The notes: generated by a model not told the origin, from the letters alone. 37,804 nucleotides of DNA from Streptomyces sp. 15-116A (GCF_025290915.1 NZ_JAOCQE010000035.1:1-37804); one strand, 5' to 3'. Shown: positions 1-7,199, numbered from the stretch's first letter. Program-made: numbers and translations.

Positions 1-353
1 TCCCAGCCGTGCCCGAGCAGCACCCGGTCGTGCGGGCGGGCGGCGGCGAACTCCCGTACGCGCGTGAGCGCGTCCTCGAGGGTGGGCGCGCCGGACAGGT
101 CGAGGCCGGTGAGGGCGAGCCCCGTCGCCGTGGTGTGCACATGCGCGTCGGTGAACGCCGGGGTGACCAGCGCTCCGTCCAGATCGATCACCTCGTCGAC
201 ACCGTCCGCGAAGGCGTCGGCGGCCCCCTCGGAGCCGACCCAGGCGACCTGCCCGCGCTCGACGACCATCGCGGTCGCGAAGGGATCCGCGGGACTGTGG
301 ACCTCGCCGCGACGGAGCAGGACGATGTGCGAAGGGGCGGTGCGTTCACTCAT
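1..353 (-). CDS. amidohydrolase family protein (3' part cut by window edge)
   Basis: About 117 N-terminal residues are visible, beginning MSERTAPSHIVLLRRGEVHS at an ATG; the rest lies off the left edge. The beginning looks like a YtcJ-type metal-dependent amidohydrolase (amidohydrolase_3): a small beta-sandwich segment (residues 8-60), then the strand ALVTPAFTDAHVHTT with the metal-binding H-x-H pair at about residues 71 and 73. Family members are cytoplasmic TIM-barrel hydrolases acting on amide or related C-N bonds; the substrate cannot be read from this fragment. It lies 74 bp downstream of the Lrp-type regulator on the same strand, so co-transcription or regulation by that protein is possible but is inference. 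Confidence 0.85.
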   Translation of the reverse strand, partial: MSERTAPSHIVLLRRGEVHSPADPFATAMVVERGQVAWVGSEGAADAFADGVDEVIDLDGALVTPAFTDAHVHTTATGLALTGLDLSGAPTLEDALTRVREFAAARPHDRVLLGHGW

Positions 354-427
354 GCCCCACAGTCTCGCGCGTCGCCCGCCGGGCCCGGCACCCAGGTCGC
401 CCGGCCGCTCCGGCCCGGCGACCTGGG

Positions 428-868
428 TCAGACGCGCGGCGGCCGGGCCTCGTACGGCGTGGAGAGCACCACCGTCGTCCGCGTCGACACTCCCGCCAGG
501 GAGCGGACGCGGGCGAGGAGTTCCTCCAGCTCGTGAGGGGTGGCGACGCGAACCTTGAGGATGTAGTTCTCGTCGCCCGCCACGCTGTGGCAGGCCTCGA
601 TCTCGGGGACGCCCGCGAGGCGGTCCGCGATGTCGTCGGGGGCGCTGGGATCGAAGGGTTTGACCGAGATGAAGGCCGTCATGGGCAGTCCGACGGCCTC
701 CGCGTCGACGACCGCGGCATAGCCGCGGATGACGCCACGCTGCTCCAGCCGCCGCACCCGCTGGTGCACGGCCGACGTGGACAGGCCCGTGGCCTTGCCC
801 AGGTCTGTGTAGCTCATCCGCCCGTCCTTGACGAGCAGCTGCACGATCTGTCGGTCCAGCTCCTCCAT
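428..868 (-). CDS. Lrp/AsnC family transcriptional regulator
   Basis: A 146-residue protein, the usual length for Lrp/AsnC proteins. It begins MEELDRQIVQLLVKDGRMSY with an N-terminal winged helix-turn-helix (about residues 4-50; recognition region GLSTSAVHQRVRRL) and ends in a RAM/AsnC ligand-binding domain (about 65-142; VAGDENYILKV is the typical turn). Family members are DNA-binding proteins that oligomerise and sense amino acids or related effectors. The start at 868 was chosen because it begins with the canonical EELD helix. An in-frame ATG at 925 would add 19 residues that do not look like the family. The frame stays open far upstream, but that is a GC artefact. It is divergent from the gene at 1082, with a 213-bp gap for shared control. 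Confidence 0.9.
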   Translation of the reverse strand: MEELDRQIVQLLVKDGRMSYTDLGKATGLSTSAVHQRVRRLEQRGVIRGYAAVVDAEAVGLPMTAFISVKPFDPSAPDDIADRLAGVPEIEACHSVAGDENYILKVRVATPHELEELLARVRSLAGVSTRTTVVLSTPYEARPPRV

Positions 869-1081
869 GGCGCAAGAACCTACAGTGCGCTTGATCTCCT
901 CGGATACCTCAGCAGCCCAGGTCATACCCGGTTCGTGATCTGCCGTGGGCATGTGACGAACGCCACAGGCTTTGAACCGTCTCCGTGATGTTCTCGTGAT
1001 TACCCCGGATCGGGGACGGGAAGTGCTTGCTGTGGTCGAGGCCGCAGTGCCGTCACGGCCCAGCCCGAGGGGGAGAACCCA

Positions 1082-1516
1082 ATGCAGAGTCTTAAGCGCC
1101 CTGGTCGTACCGTGCCCAAGCGGCAGCAGCCGGTCGTCGAGCCCGAGCCGGAGGGCGTCGAACCCGACGCCCTGGACGAGGAATCCGACGCGTACGACAC
1201 CTTCGAGATGTACCGGGTCATCTGCCCGGACTGCGCGCAGCCCATCGCCCTGCTGGCGGACGAGGAGGTCCTGCCGGAGCACGCGCTGTGCGCCTCTCCG
1301 TGGAACCCGTTCGGGCTCACGGTGTGCGCCGGCACCGGCCGCCGCGCCTCGGACGCGCGTCCGGCGGACGAGTCGGTCACACCCCAGGAGCAGGACACGG
1401 CCCTGCTGTTGACGCTCCCTCAGGGGCTCGACTGGCGCACCCAGCCGTTCTCGCACGTCGGCGGTCCGGGCTCGCGTCCGATCCGGGTCCCGGCCATGCG
1501 GCGCAACGCCGCCTGA
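1082..1516 (+). CDS. conserved small protein with four-cysteine motif, function unknown
   Basis: A 144-residue soluble protein preceded by a good ribosome binding site (GGGGGAGAA, 7 bases before the ATG). The first 40 residues are basic, then acidic and Pro/Glu-rich, and are probably disordered. The core (residues 42-90) has C48-P-D-C51 and then C70 and C82, a spacing that could bind one zinc ion as a small ribbon; this is inferred from the cysteines only. The C-terminus is Arg/Pro-rich. There is no signal peptide or membrane segment. I recognise it only as a type of protein seen in Streptomyces, with no assigned function. A 9-bp hairpin follows 12 bases after the stop. It is transcribed divergently from the Lrp-type gene. 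Confidence 0.82.
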   Translation: MQSLKRPGRTVPKRQQPVVEPEPEGVEPDALDEESDAYDTFEMYRVICPDCAQPIALLADEEVLPEHALCASPWNPFGLTVCAGTGRRASDARPADESVTPQEQDTALLLTLPQGLDWRTQPFSHVGGPGSRPIRVPAMRRNAA

Positions 1517-1528
1517 GCGCACCGCAGG

Positions 1529-1549
1529 GGGCGGCGCCCCGCGCCGCCC
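1529..1549 (+). terminator. GC-rich hairpin after the four-cysteine protein gene
   Basis: Perfect inverted repeat GGGCGGCGC / GCGCCGCCC with a CCC loop, 12 bases after the stop codon. There is no U tract, which is common for Streptomyces terminators. Confidence 0.6.
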
Positions 1550-1617
1550 TCCCGCCCGCTCGTGAACGGTCCCGGACGGCGCTCCCCGAGCAGCGGTCCG
1601 GTGTCCGGGCGCCGCGT

Positions 1618-1659
1618 CCCAATCGCACGGCACCGCGACCCGATCGCACGGCACCGCGC
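1618..1659. repeat. two tandem 21-bp units
   Basis: Two adjacent 21-bp copies sharing ATCGCACGGCACCGCG, followed by a decayed start of a third copy (CCCGATTCCCGGGCC). They lie in the 242-bp gap between the gene at 1082 and the one at 1759. The short reading frame that crosses them has no convincing start or coding pattern. Confidence 0.6.
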
Positions 1660-1758
1660 CCCGATTCCCGGGCCCAGCGTGCCGCCCCGGACGTCCGCGA
1701 ACGCACGCCCTATTCCGGACGTCGGTGACCTGCCCGGTCGGTCCCGCGTTGCCCAGGT

Positions 1759-2010
1759 ATGACGACCCCCACGTACTCGACGACCGGGCGTCAACGCCGT
1801 GTCTTCGTCCCGCCGCCCGCGGCGGCGGTCACGCCGGCCCCGCCGCAGCTCCCGGACCCGCCGATCTACCGGGACCTGATGCGGACCTGGGCCGATCGCG
1901 GTCGCACCCTGCCGGGGCGCCACGACCCGGAGTGGTCCCGGCTCGCGGCACCCTGGCGGGGGCTCGGTCAGTTCAGCGTGCCTCAGGTCCCGCGAGGTGA
2001 CGGGCGATGA
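1759..2010 (+). CDS. small hypothetical protein, 83 residues
   Basis: It begins MTTPTYSTTGRQRRVFVPPP and is rich in proline and arginine, with an aromatic stretch (PPIYRDLMRTWADRGRTLPG) that reads like a real conserved core. There are no cysteines, membrane segments or signal peptide. The ribosome binding site is weak (CCCAGG just before the ATG). Its last 38 bases overlap, tail to tail, the end of the acyl-CoA dehydrogenase gene on the other strand. Codons have the expected high third-position GC. I take it as a probable gene; the function is unknown. The main alternative is that it is a chance open frame. Confidence 0.6.
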   Translation: MTTPTYSTTGRQRRVFVPPPAAAVTPAPPQLPDPPIYRDLMRTWADRGRTLPGRHDPEWSRLAAPWRGLGQFSVPQVPRGDGR

Positions 2011-3145
2011 CCATGCGCTGGATCTGATTCGTGCCCTCGACGATCTGCAGCACCTTGGCCTCGCGCATGTAGCGCTCGGCCGGGAAGTCGGCGGTGTATC
2101 CGTATCCGCCGAGGATCTGCACGGCGTCGGTGGTGACCCGCATCGCCGTGTCGGTGCAGTGCAGCTTGGCCATGGCCGCCTGCTTGGCGAACGGGCGTCC
2201 CGCGTCACGCAGCCGGGCCGCGGACAGGTACAGGGCGCGCCCGGCCTCGATCTGCGTGGCCATGTCGGCGAGCATGAATCTCAGGCCCTGGAAGTCGGCG
2301 ATCGGCTTGCCGAACTGCCGCCGCTCCGTGGCGTAGCGCAGCGCCTCGTCGAGCGCCGCCTGGGCCAGGCCGATCGCACAGGCCGCGATGCCGAGCCGGC
2401 CGCCGTCCAGCGCGGACAGGGCGATCGCGAAGCCCTGGCCCTCCTCGCCGATGCGCCGGTCGTCGGAGACCCGTACGCCGTCGAAGTGGACCTGTGCGGT
2501 GGGCGAACCCTTCATGCCCATCTTCTTCTCGGGCGCGGCGGCGCTCAGTCCCTCGGCGTCCCCGGGGACCAGGAAGGCGGTGATCCCGCGTGGGCCCTCC
2601 TCACCGGTGCGGGCCATGACGGTGTAGAAGTCGGCGATGCCGCCGTGCGTGATCCACGCCTTCGTGCCGGTGATCACCCAGTCGTCGCCGTCCCGCACGG
2701 CCTTGGTACGCAGCGAGGCGGCGTCGGAGCCGGAGGCCGGTTCGGAGAGGCAGTACGCGCCGAGCAGACCGCCGCCGAGCATCGCGGGCAGGTGCTCGGC
2801 CTGCTGCTCCTTGGCGCCGTATGCGGCGAGCGCGTAGGAGGCGAGGGTGTGCACGCTGACGCCGAGACCGACGGTGAGCCGGGCCATGGCCAGCTCTTCG
2901 AGCACCTGGAGGTAGACCTCGTACGGCTGGTCGCCGCCGCCGTACTCGGAGTCGTAGGGCAGGCCGAGCAGGCCGGCCTCGGAGAGCAGGGTGAAGAGGT
3001 CGCGGGGGAAGCGTCCGGCGTCCTCCTCCTCGGCCGCCTTCGGGGCGACCTCGCGCTGCGCGATGTCGCGGACGAGCGAGATCAGGTCCCGGGCCTCGTC
3101 CGTGGGCAGTTGCCGGTCCACCGGCTGCGGGGCGCGGTCGGGCAT
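1973..3145 (-). CDS. acyl-CoA dehydrogenase
   Basis: A 390-residue FAD enzyme of normal family length. It oxidises acyl-CoA to trans-2-enoyl-CoA and passes electrons to electron-transfer flavoprotein in the cytoplasm. Seen in order: N-terminal helical domain (about 10-125), the FAD/substrate stretch AYCLSEPASGSDAAS, the beta domain with WVITGTKAWITHGG, and the C-terminal helical domain with QILGGYGY and VEGTNQIQR. The glutamate of that last motif (about residue 370) matches the catalytic base of medium- and short-chain enzymes. The start MPDRAPQPVD was chosen because GGAGAG lies 9 bases upstream; a longer in-frame start at 3301 has no such site. The TetR gene lies upstream on the same strand, and a palindrome occupies the promoter region. 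Chain length or branched substrate cannot be told. Confidence 0.93.
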   Translation of the reverse strand: MPDRAPQPVDRQLPTDEARDLISLVRDIAQREVAPKAAEEEDAGRFPRDLFTLLSEAGLLGLPYDSEYGGGDQPYEVYLQVLEELAMARLTVGLGVSVHTLASYALAAYGAKEQQAEHLPAMLGGGLLGAYCLSEPASGSDAASLRTKAVRDGDDWVITGTKAWITHGGIADFYTVMARTGEEGPRGITAFLVPGDAEGLSAAAPEKKMGMKGSPTAQVHFDGVRVSDDRRIGEEGQGFAIALSALDGGRLGIAACAIGLAQAALDEALRYATERRQFGKPIADFQGLRFMLADMATQIEAGRALYLSAARLRDAGRPFAKQAAMAKLHCTDTAMRVTTDAVQILGGYGYTADFPAERYMREAKVLQIVEGTNQIQRMVIARHLAGPEAR

Positions 3146-3286
3146 GGCGACGCTCTCCTCCCTGTTCGGGCACTGGCGGTCGGGCCCGTGGTGGGGGCGG
3201 CTCCGCCGGGGTCGTTCTGACGCCTGGGCCGGGGTCGCCCCTTCGGGTCTCGAAGGGTGCTGACCAGCGGCTGTGCGCTGTGAGTA

Positions 3287-3300
3287 TGCCCGATCGGGCA
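3287..3300. promoter_or_regulatory. perfect 14-bp palindrome upstream of the acyl-CoA dehydrogenase gene
   Basis: TGCCCGATCGGGCA is a perfect dyad about 140 bases before the dehydrogenase start, in the 254-bp gap after the TetR gene. On the minus strand it sits just before a possible -10 element (TACTCA). It is a reasonable operator for the neighbouring TetR protein; that link is inference. Confidence 0.45.
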
Positions 3301-3399
3301 CAGCAAGTCACTGGTTAACGACCGCTCACTTCGAGAAAGCTTTCCACACCCTTCGTACCCTGTCGCGGGGCCCGGCGCGCGGCGACGGCCGGCGCCGCC

Positions 3400-4062
3400 T
3401 CAGGGCCGGGTGTCGCGGCGGGCGGGGCCGGGGGCCGGGCAGGAGGGGTCGAGTTCCTCGATGGCGCGCAGCGTCCCGCCGAGCGTCTTCACCAGCAGGT
3501 CGCGCATGCTGTCCCGGGACAGTTCGGGGCGGTCGATCCAGGTCAGCGCCGCACCCTCGGCGCTGCACACCCAGGACAGCAGCCCCATCCGGGCCAGCGG
3601 ACCGATGTCGCCGTGGCCGTAGGCGCCCTCGGCGATGGTCGCGACGATCGCCTCGCGCACCCCGTCCCGGATGGCGTGCACCTCGGCGTCGAAGCCGACG
3701 CCGCCGCTGACGATCGTGCGGTAGGCGGCCTGGTTGTGCTCGGCGTAGCGCAGATAGCTGTCGATCGTGCGGTGCACCCGCTCGACGGGCGGCAGTCCGG
3801 TCCCGCTCGCGGCGAAGGTGACCAGGTCGGCGACCGAGTCCTGGATGATCGCCAGGTAGTAGCCCCGCTTGGAGTGGAAGTAGTAGTAGATCAGTCCCTT
3901 GGCGACCTGCGCCTGGCGCGCGATGTCGTCCATGGAGAGCGCGTCGTACGACGTGTCGGCGAACAACCTCCGCCCGATCGCGATGAGTTCGGCGCGGCGG
4001 GCCAGCGAGCGCTCGGTGCCGCGCGCTCGCGGGCGCACGACAGGTTGCTGACTGATATTCAA
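3400..4062 (-). CDS. TetR family transcriptional regulator
   Basis: A 220-residue DNA-binding protein. After an Arg-rich start, the TetR helix-turn-helix covers about residues 20-70: LIAIGRRLFADTSYDALSMD, then DIARQAQVAKGLIYYYFHSKR, the classic recognition helix with the YYYF turn. The rest is an all-helical ligand-binding and dimerisation domain with little sequence recognition. Such proteins are usually repressors released by a small ligand. It lies upstream of the acyl-CoA dehydrogenase gene on the same strand, with a 254-bp gap containing a 14-bp palindrome, so acyl-CoA-responsive control is an attractive inference. The 46-residue membrane protein gene lies 68 bp upstream in the same direction. 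Confidence 0.92.
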   Translation of the reverse strand: MNISQQPVVRPRARGTERSLARRAELIAIGRRLFADTSYDALSMDDIARQAQVAKGLIYYYFHSKRGYYLAIIQDSVADLVTFAASGTGLPPVERVHRTIDSYLRYAEHNQAAYRTIVSGGVGFDAEVHAIRDGVREAIVATIAEGAYGHGDIGPLARMGLLSWVCSAEGAALTWIDRPELSRDSMRDLLVKTLGGTLRAIEELDPSCPAPGPARRDTRP

Positions 4063-4130
4063 TTCCGACCCCGGGCTTCCTGCGGGCAGCGGGACATCCG
4101 CAGTATGGCAGGTCGGCCCGCCCGGTCAGC

Positions 4131-4271
4131 TCACAGCAGTCCGAGCTGGGTCACGAGCATCGCGACGACCACGACGAGGGTCCATCCCATGACGTGCTCG
4201 AAGATCTTCGGGCCGTCTTCCTGGGGCCCGCCGGTACGGACACGGGGGGCGGTGGCTGCGTTCGCGGTCAT
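4131..4271 (-). CDS. 46-residue single-pass membrane protein (SCO1431-like)
   Basis: A short gene reading MTANAATAPRVRTGGPQEDG, then PKIFEHVMGWT, then a hydrophobic helix of about 17 residues (LVVVVAMLVTQLGLL) that ends at the stop. This is a single C-terminal membrane segment with an N-terminal cytoplasmic tail. I recall a Streptomyces family named after SCO1431 with this appearance; that is memory, not a search. The ribosome binding site is weak. It lies between the C39 peptidase gene and the TetR gene, all on the minus strand, with a strong hairpin just upstream of its start. No function is known to me. Confidence 0.75.
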   Translation of the reverse strand: MTANAATAPRVRTGGPQEDGPKIFEHVMGWTLVVVVAMLVTQLGLL

Positions 4272-4282
4272 GGCTGCTCGCT

Positions 4283-4339
4283 GCTCTCGGTGGTGCGGTG
4301 GACTGCCCTGCGGGCGCTGTCCACCTTGCCACCGAGAGC
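4283..4339 (-). terminator. large nested hairpin between the C39 peptidase gene and the small membrane protein gene
   Basis: Perfect outer arms GCTCTCGGTGG (4283-4293) and CCACCGAGAGC (4329-4339) enclose GTGGAC/GTCCAC (4298-4303, 4319-4324) and GCCC/GGGC around a TGC loop. It lies 50 bp after the C39 peptidase stop and 12 bp before the start of the small membrane protein, so it probably ends the peptidase transcript or attenuates read-through. Confidence 0.55.
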
Positions 4340-4388
4340 GGCTTTTGTGGCGGAGACCTTGGTCACACGCCGAGCGCGCCGAGCGGCG

Positions 4389-5765
4389 TCAGCGCACGCC
4401 GACCGCCGCGAGCGCCCTGCGCTGCCGCGAGGTCGGACGGGCCGGGAAGTAGAGGTAGCACACCCCTCCGGTGCCGGAGACGACCTTGCCCGAGGCGTTG
4501 TAGCGCTTGGTCCTGAGCCAGATGTTCTCCCAGTCCCGGCGCCGGTAGACGCGCCGCACGGCCTCGTTGCTCGGCGAGGCGGGGTCGTTGGCGATCACGT
4601 CGCCGTCGGCGGTGAAGCCGATCACGGTCATCAGATGGCCCGCGGTGCCGTAGCCGGCGCCGGTCAGCTCCTTCTCCAGGAAGGACTGGGACGTTATGGC
4701 CGGGATGCCGGCCGCGATCAGCGTCTCCAGGTCGGTGAGCGAGGAGAGCCGGGTCACGACCCCCTGAAGTCCCTCGAAGGTGGCCGCGTAGGCGGCGTTG
4801 AACGGCCAGTTGCCGCAGCCGGCGTACTGGTAGTCGTAGGTGTACCGGGCGGCGTGGCAGATCTGCGGGTCGGCGTACGACGGGTCCACCCAGGCCAGTT
4901 GCTCGGGGGTCAGCCGCCCGCCCCAGTACTCGATGATCATTTGTGAGGAGGTGGGGCTGCACCAGGCCTCGCCGCCGTTGTCGTACTCGGGGTACTGGCC
5001 CTTGTGGATCTCCTGCGAGTAGCGCGGGACGATCAGTTCCTTCGCCAGGCCGGGCTCGGTGGCCGGGACCGTGAAGCGGTCCGGGATGTCGGAGCCCATG
5101 GCGCCGAGCCGCCACACGGTCGGGGTGAGCTTGGTGCCGGGGCGGCGGTACAGGGTCAGGCGCAGCCGGTAGGAGACGAGCCGCAGTCCGGAGGCGGGGT
5201 CGTCGACGGCGAGCGTGTCCGTCCAGACGCTGCTCCTGCCGTCGCTCTGGTCGTCCACCGAGGTCCGCCGGATGTCCTGGTCACCGGCCGCCCAGCGGCC
5301 CATGACGTACCAGGGGGTGTCCGTGCCGTCGGAGTACGTGCCCTTGAGCTCGACCTGCAGCCAGGTGCCGCCGGGGGTGTGGGCGTTCCAGGAGGCGATG
5401 GCCTCCGTCGCGGGGACGGCGAGCCGGTGGACCGGGGAGGTCCAGGTCGCGTACTCCCAGGCGGCGGTGCGGCCGGTGTGCGGGTCGGTGTAGTCGGTGG
5501 TGCCGGCGGGCTTGGCGATCACCAGGCCGGGGCGGGTGCCCGCGACGGCGCGGGTGCCGCGGGCGGTGCCGGTGCGCCAGTCGGTGTACGACGTCCAGGC
5601 CCGGTTGTCGACCGGGCGGGCGGCGGCCCCGTCGGGGTCCGCTCCGCCGGTGGGGAGCGTGGTGGTGGCGGTGCCCGCGGACGCGGGGCTCGCGCTGCCC
5701 GCGACGGCGGCGACGACCGCGGCGGCCAGAAGGGTTCTGCGGGACGGCTGTTCGGCTCTGCTCAT
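4389..5765 (-). CDS. Tat-exported C39-like cysteine peptidase
   Basis: A 458-residue secreted protein. The N-terminus (SRRTLLAAAVVAAVAGSASP, then ASA) is a twin-arginine signal peptide with cleavage expected near residue 30. Residues 50-240 form a beta-rich region with no motif I can name. Residues 245-440 match the peptidase C39-like (C39_2) fold: GGEAWCSPTSSQM carries the catalytic Cys269, GTAGHLMTVIGF carries His377, and VIANDPASPS carries Asp394, in the expected order. The family cleaves peptides or acts as transglutaminase-like papain relatives; the substrate is unknown. The start at 5765 was chosen because it gives a clean Tat signal; an in-frame start at 5834 would bury it. The gene stands alone, with a hairpin after the stop. 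Confidence 0.88.
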   Translation of the reverse strand: MSRAEQPSRRTLLAAAVVAAVAGSASPASAGTATTTLPTGGADPDGAAARPVDNRAWTSYTDWRTGTARGTRAVAGTRPGLVIAKPAGTTDYTDPHTGRTAAWEYATWTSPVHRLAVPATEAIASWNAHTPGGTWLQVELKGTYSDGTDTPWYVMGRWAAGDQDIRRTSVDDQSDGRSSVWTDTLAVDDPASGLRLVSYRLRLTLYRRPGTKLTPTVWRLGAMGSDIPDRFTVPATEPGLAKELIVPRYSQEIHKGQYPEYDNGGEAWCSPTSSQMIIEYWGGRLTPEQLAWVDPSYADPQICHAARYTYDYQYAGCGNWPFNAAYAATFEGLQGVVTRLSSLTDLETLIAAGIPAITSQSFLEKELTGAGYGTAGHLMTVIGFTADGDVIANDPASPSNEAVRRVYRRRDWENIWLRTKRYNASGKVVSGTGGVCYLYFPARPTSRQRRALAAVGVR

Positions 5766-5908
5766 GGGCGGAAGACCCCCAGGTGTCGAGTCGGGGCAGG
5801 TCCGTGCACGGCCGGTCGGACGGCGTGCGTCCACCGGTTCGGAGCGGGTGTGCGCCCACTATGAACACAGCCGGCCGAGTCCTGCCAGCACCCCGAGCCG
5901 TGCCGCGC

Positions 5909-5932
5909 CGACCAATATGGGACTCGACCAAT
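5909..5932 (-). promoter_or_regulatory. direct repeat CGACCAAT x2 upstream of the C39 peptidase gene
   Basis: CGACCAAT occurs at 5909-5916 and 5925-5932, a 16-bp period, about 145-165 bp before the peptidase start. A possible minus-strand -10 (CATAGT) lies about 45 bp nearer the gene. The spacing of about one and a half helical turns suits a protein binding two half-sites; the function is inference. Confidence 0.35.
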
Positions 5933-5978
5933 GGCGGGAGCCGGGGCGGACAGGGCTGGATCTCGGTGGGGCTGCGGC

Positions 5979-6432
5979 CGGAATCCGGGGCGGCCTTGAG
6001 CGGACCCGGGCGCCTGGCTGGATCCCGGGCGGCCTTGAGCCCGACCCGGGGCGGTCTTGAGCCCGACCCGGGGCGGTCTTGAGCGGCCCCGGAGCGGCCT
6101 TGGGCCAGACCCGCAGCGGCCTTGAGCCCGACCCGGGGCGGTCTTGAGCCCGACCCGGAGCGGCCTTGAGCGGACCCGGAGCGGCCTTGGGCCAGACCCG
6201 GAGCGGCCTTGAGCCCGACCCGGGGCGGTCTTGAGCGGCCCCGGAGCGGCCTTGGGCCGGACCCGGAGCGGCCTTGAGCGGACCCGGAGCGGCCTTGGGC
6301 CAGACCCGGAGCGGCTTGAGCCCGACCCGGGGCGGTCTTGAGCGGCCTCGGAGCGGCCTTGGGCCAGACCCGGAGCGACCTTGAGCGGATCCGGGGCGGC
6401 CTTGGCCCCGACCCGGGGCTGCCCCCGGCTGG
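5979..6432. repeat. minisatellite: about 19 tandem copies of a 21/22-bp unit
   Basis: The 815-bp gap between the divergent peptidase and P-loop genes is mostly filled by tandem units built on GACCCGGAGCGGCCTTGAG. Four main variants are distinguishable: ending GGTCTTGAG with GGGG, beginning CGGCCCCGG, beginning CCAGACCC, and beginning CGGACCC. Units of 22 and 21 bp alternate, so the frame shifts along the array and no protein is implied. A five-unit block occurs twice in a row (6171-6278 and 6279-6385). The edges are degenerate. The remainder of the gap holds the peptidase promoter region and, at 6485, a TAGAGT -10-like box for the next gene. Confidence 0.9.
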
Positions 6433-6580
6433 GCCCTGGTGGACGTGAGCCGGTCCGGGTGGGTCGGCTCGTTCTGGCAGGCTCTAGAGTGCTCCCGTCG
6501 TCGCCCCTCCCCCACCCCTGGAACCAGCCATTCACGCTCTCGTCTCTCGTATCCGCCGGCTCGCGCCGTCCTGCGGCCCC

Positions 6581-7150
6581 GTGCGGCTCGTCGGTGTCGA
6601 CGGGCACGCCGGTTCCGGGAAGTCCACCTTCGCCGGGGAGTTGGCGACAGCCCTCGGCGGTGCCCCCGTGCTGCGGCTCGACGACATCGCCAGCCACGAG
6701 GAGTTGTTCGGCTGGACCGGGCGGCTGCTGAGCGAGGTGATCGAGCCGCTCGGCCGCGGTGAGACCGCGCACTACGCCCCGTACGACTGGCGGGCCCGCC
6801 GCTTCGGTCCGCCCCGCCCGCTGCCGCCCGCCCCGGTGATCCTCGTCGAGGGCGTCGGCGCCGGGCGGCGGGCGCTGCGTCCGTATCTGGCGCTGCTGCT
6901 GTGGATGGATCTGGCCGAGGAGGAGTCCTGGGCCCGCGGCCGGGCGCGGGACGGGGAGGAGCAGCGCGCGTTCTGGGACGGGTGGACCAGGGCGGAGCGC
7001 GAGCACTTCGCCGACGACCCCTCACGTCCGTACGCGGACCTTCTGGTGCGGCAGTGCGCGAAGGGATATGAGGTACTTGACGGTCCTGCTGTGACACCTG
7101 ATCCGAACCGGACACTCACAGAGGGTGACGGCCCGTCCGCGATGTGTTGA
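6581..7150 (+). CDS. uridine kinase-like P-loop protein
   Basis: An approximately 189-residue cytoplasmic ATP-binding protein. The P-loop GVDGHAGSGKST lies near the N-terminus, followed by LRLDDIASHEELFGWTGR (the uridine-kinase-type acceptor region), HYAPYDWRARRF, and PVILVEGVGAG, the Walker-B-like strand of the uridine kinase family. These proteins phosphorylate a nucleoside or a similar small hydroxyl compound; the true substrate is not certain. The start is uncertain. GTG 6581 has no ribosome binding site, and the frame is open upstream to a possible CTG at 6518, which would add a normal helix before the P-loop (IHALVSRIRRLAPSCGPV). A TAGAGT box at 6485-6490 suggests a leaderless or nearly leaderless transcript. 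It stands alone between the minisatellite and the candidate small RNA. Confidence 0.8.
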   Translation: MRLVGVDGHAGSGKSTFAGELATALGGAPVLRLDDIASHEELFGWTGRLLSEVIEPLGRGETAHYAPYDWRARRFGPPRPLPPAPVILVEGVGAGRRALRPYLALLLWMDLAEEESWARGRARDGEEQRAFWDGWTRAEREHFADDPSRPYADLLVRQCAKGYEVLDGPAVTPDPNRTLTEGDGPSAMC

Positions 7151-7199
7151 ACCTGTGAAGACGGGTGTCGGACAAGTTGCCTGAGTGCCCCAACTCGGC

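Noticed and set aside
869..1654. Extension of the Lrp gene by about 260 codons upstream
   Set aside because: The extension overlaps the well-supported divergent gene at 1082 and the promoter gap; it is an open frame caused by GC bias.
1562..1762. 66-codon plus-strand frame over the 21-bp tandem repeat
   Set aside because: Low-complexity Arg/Pro peptide without a ribosome binding site; it is the repeat read in frame.
4126..4332. 68-codon minus-strand frame overlapping the small membrane protein
   Set aside because: Arg/Pro-rich shadow frame; the 46-codon frame in another register gives a sensible membrane protein.
5979..6432. Possible CRISPR array
   Set aside because: Units are directly tandem with no unique spacers, unit length is only 21-22 bp, and there are no cas genes.
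5762..7115. Two long overlapping minus-strand frames (over 400 codons each) rich in Pro/Gly/Arg/Lys repeats
   Set aside because: They are produced by the GC-rich minisatellite and the antisense of the P-loop gene. Alternating 21/22-bp units shift the frame, more than one frame is open, and there is no start signal.
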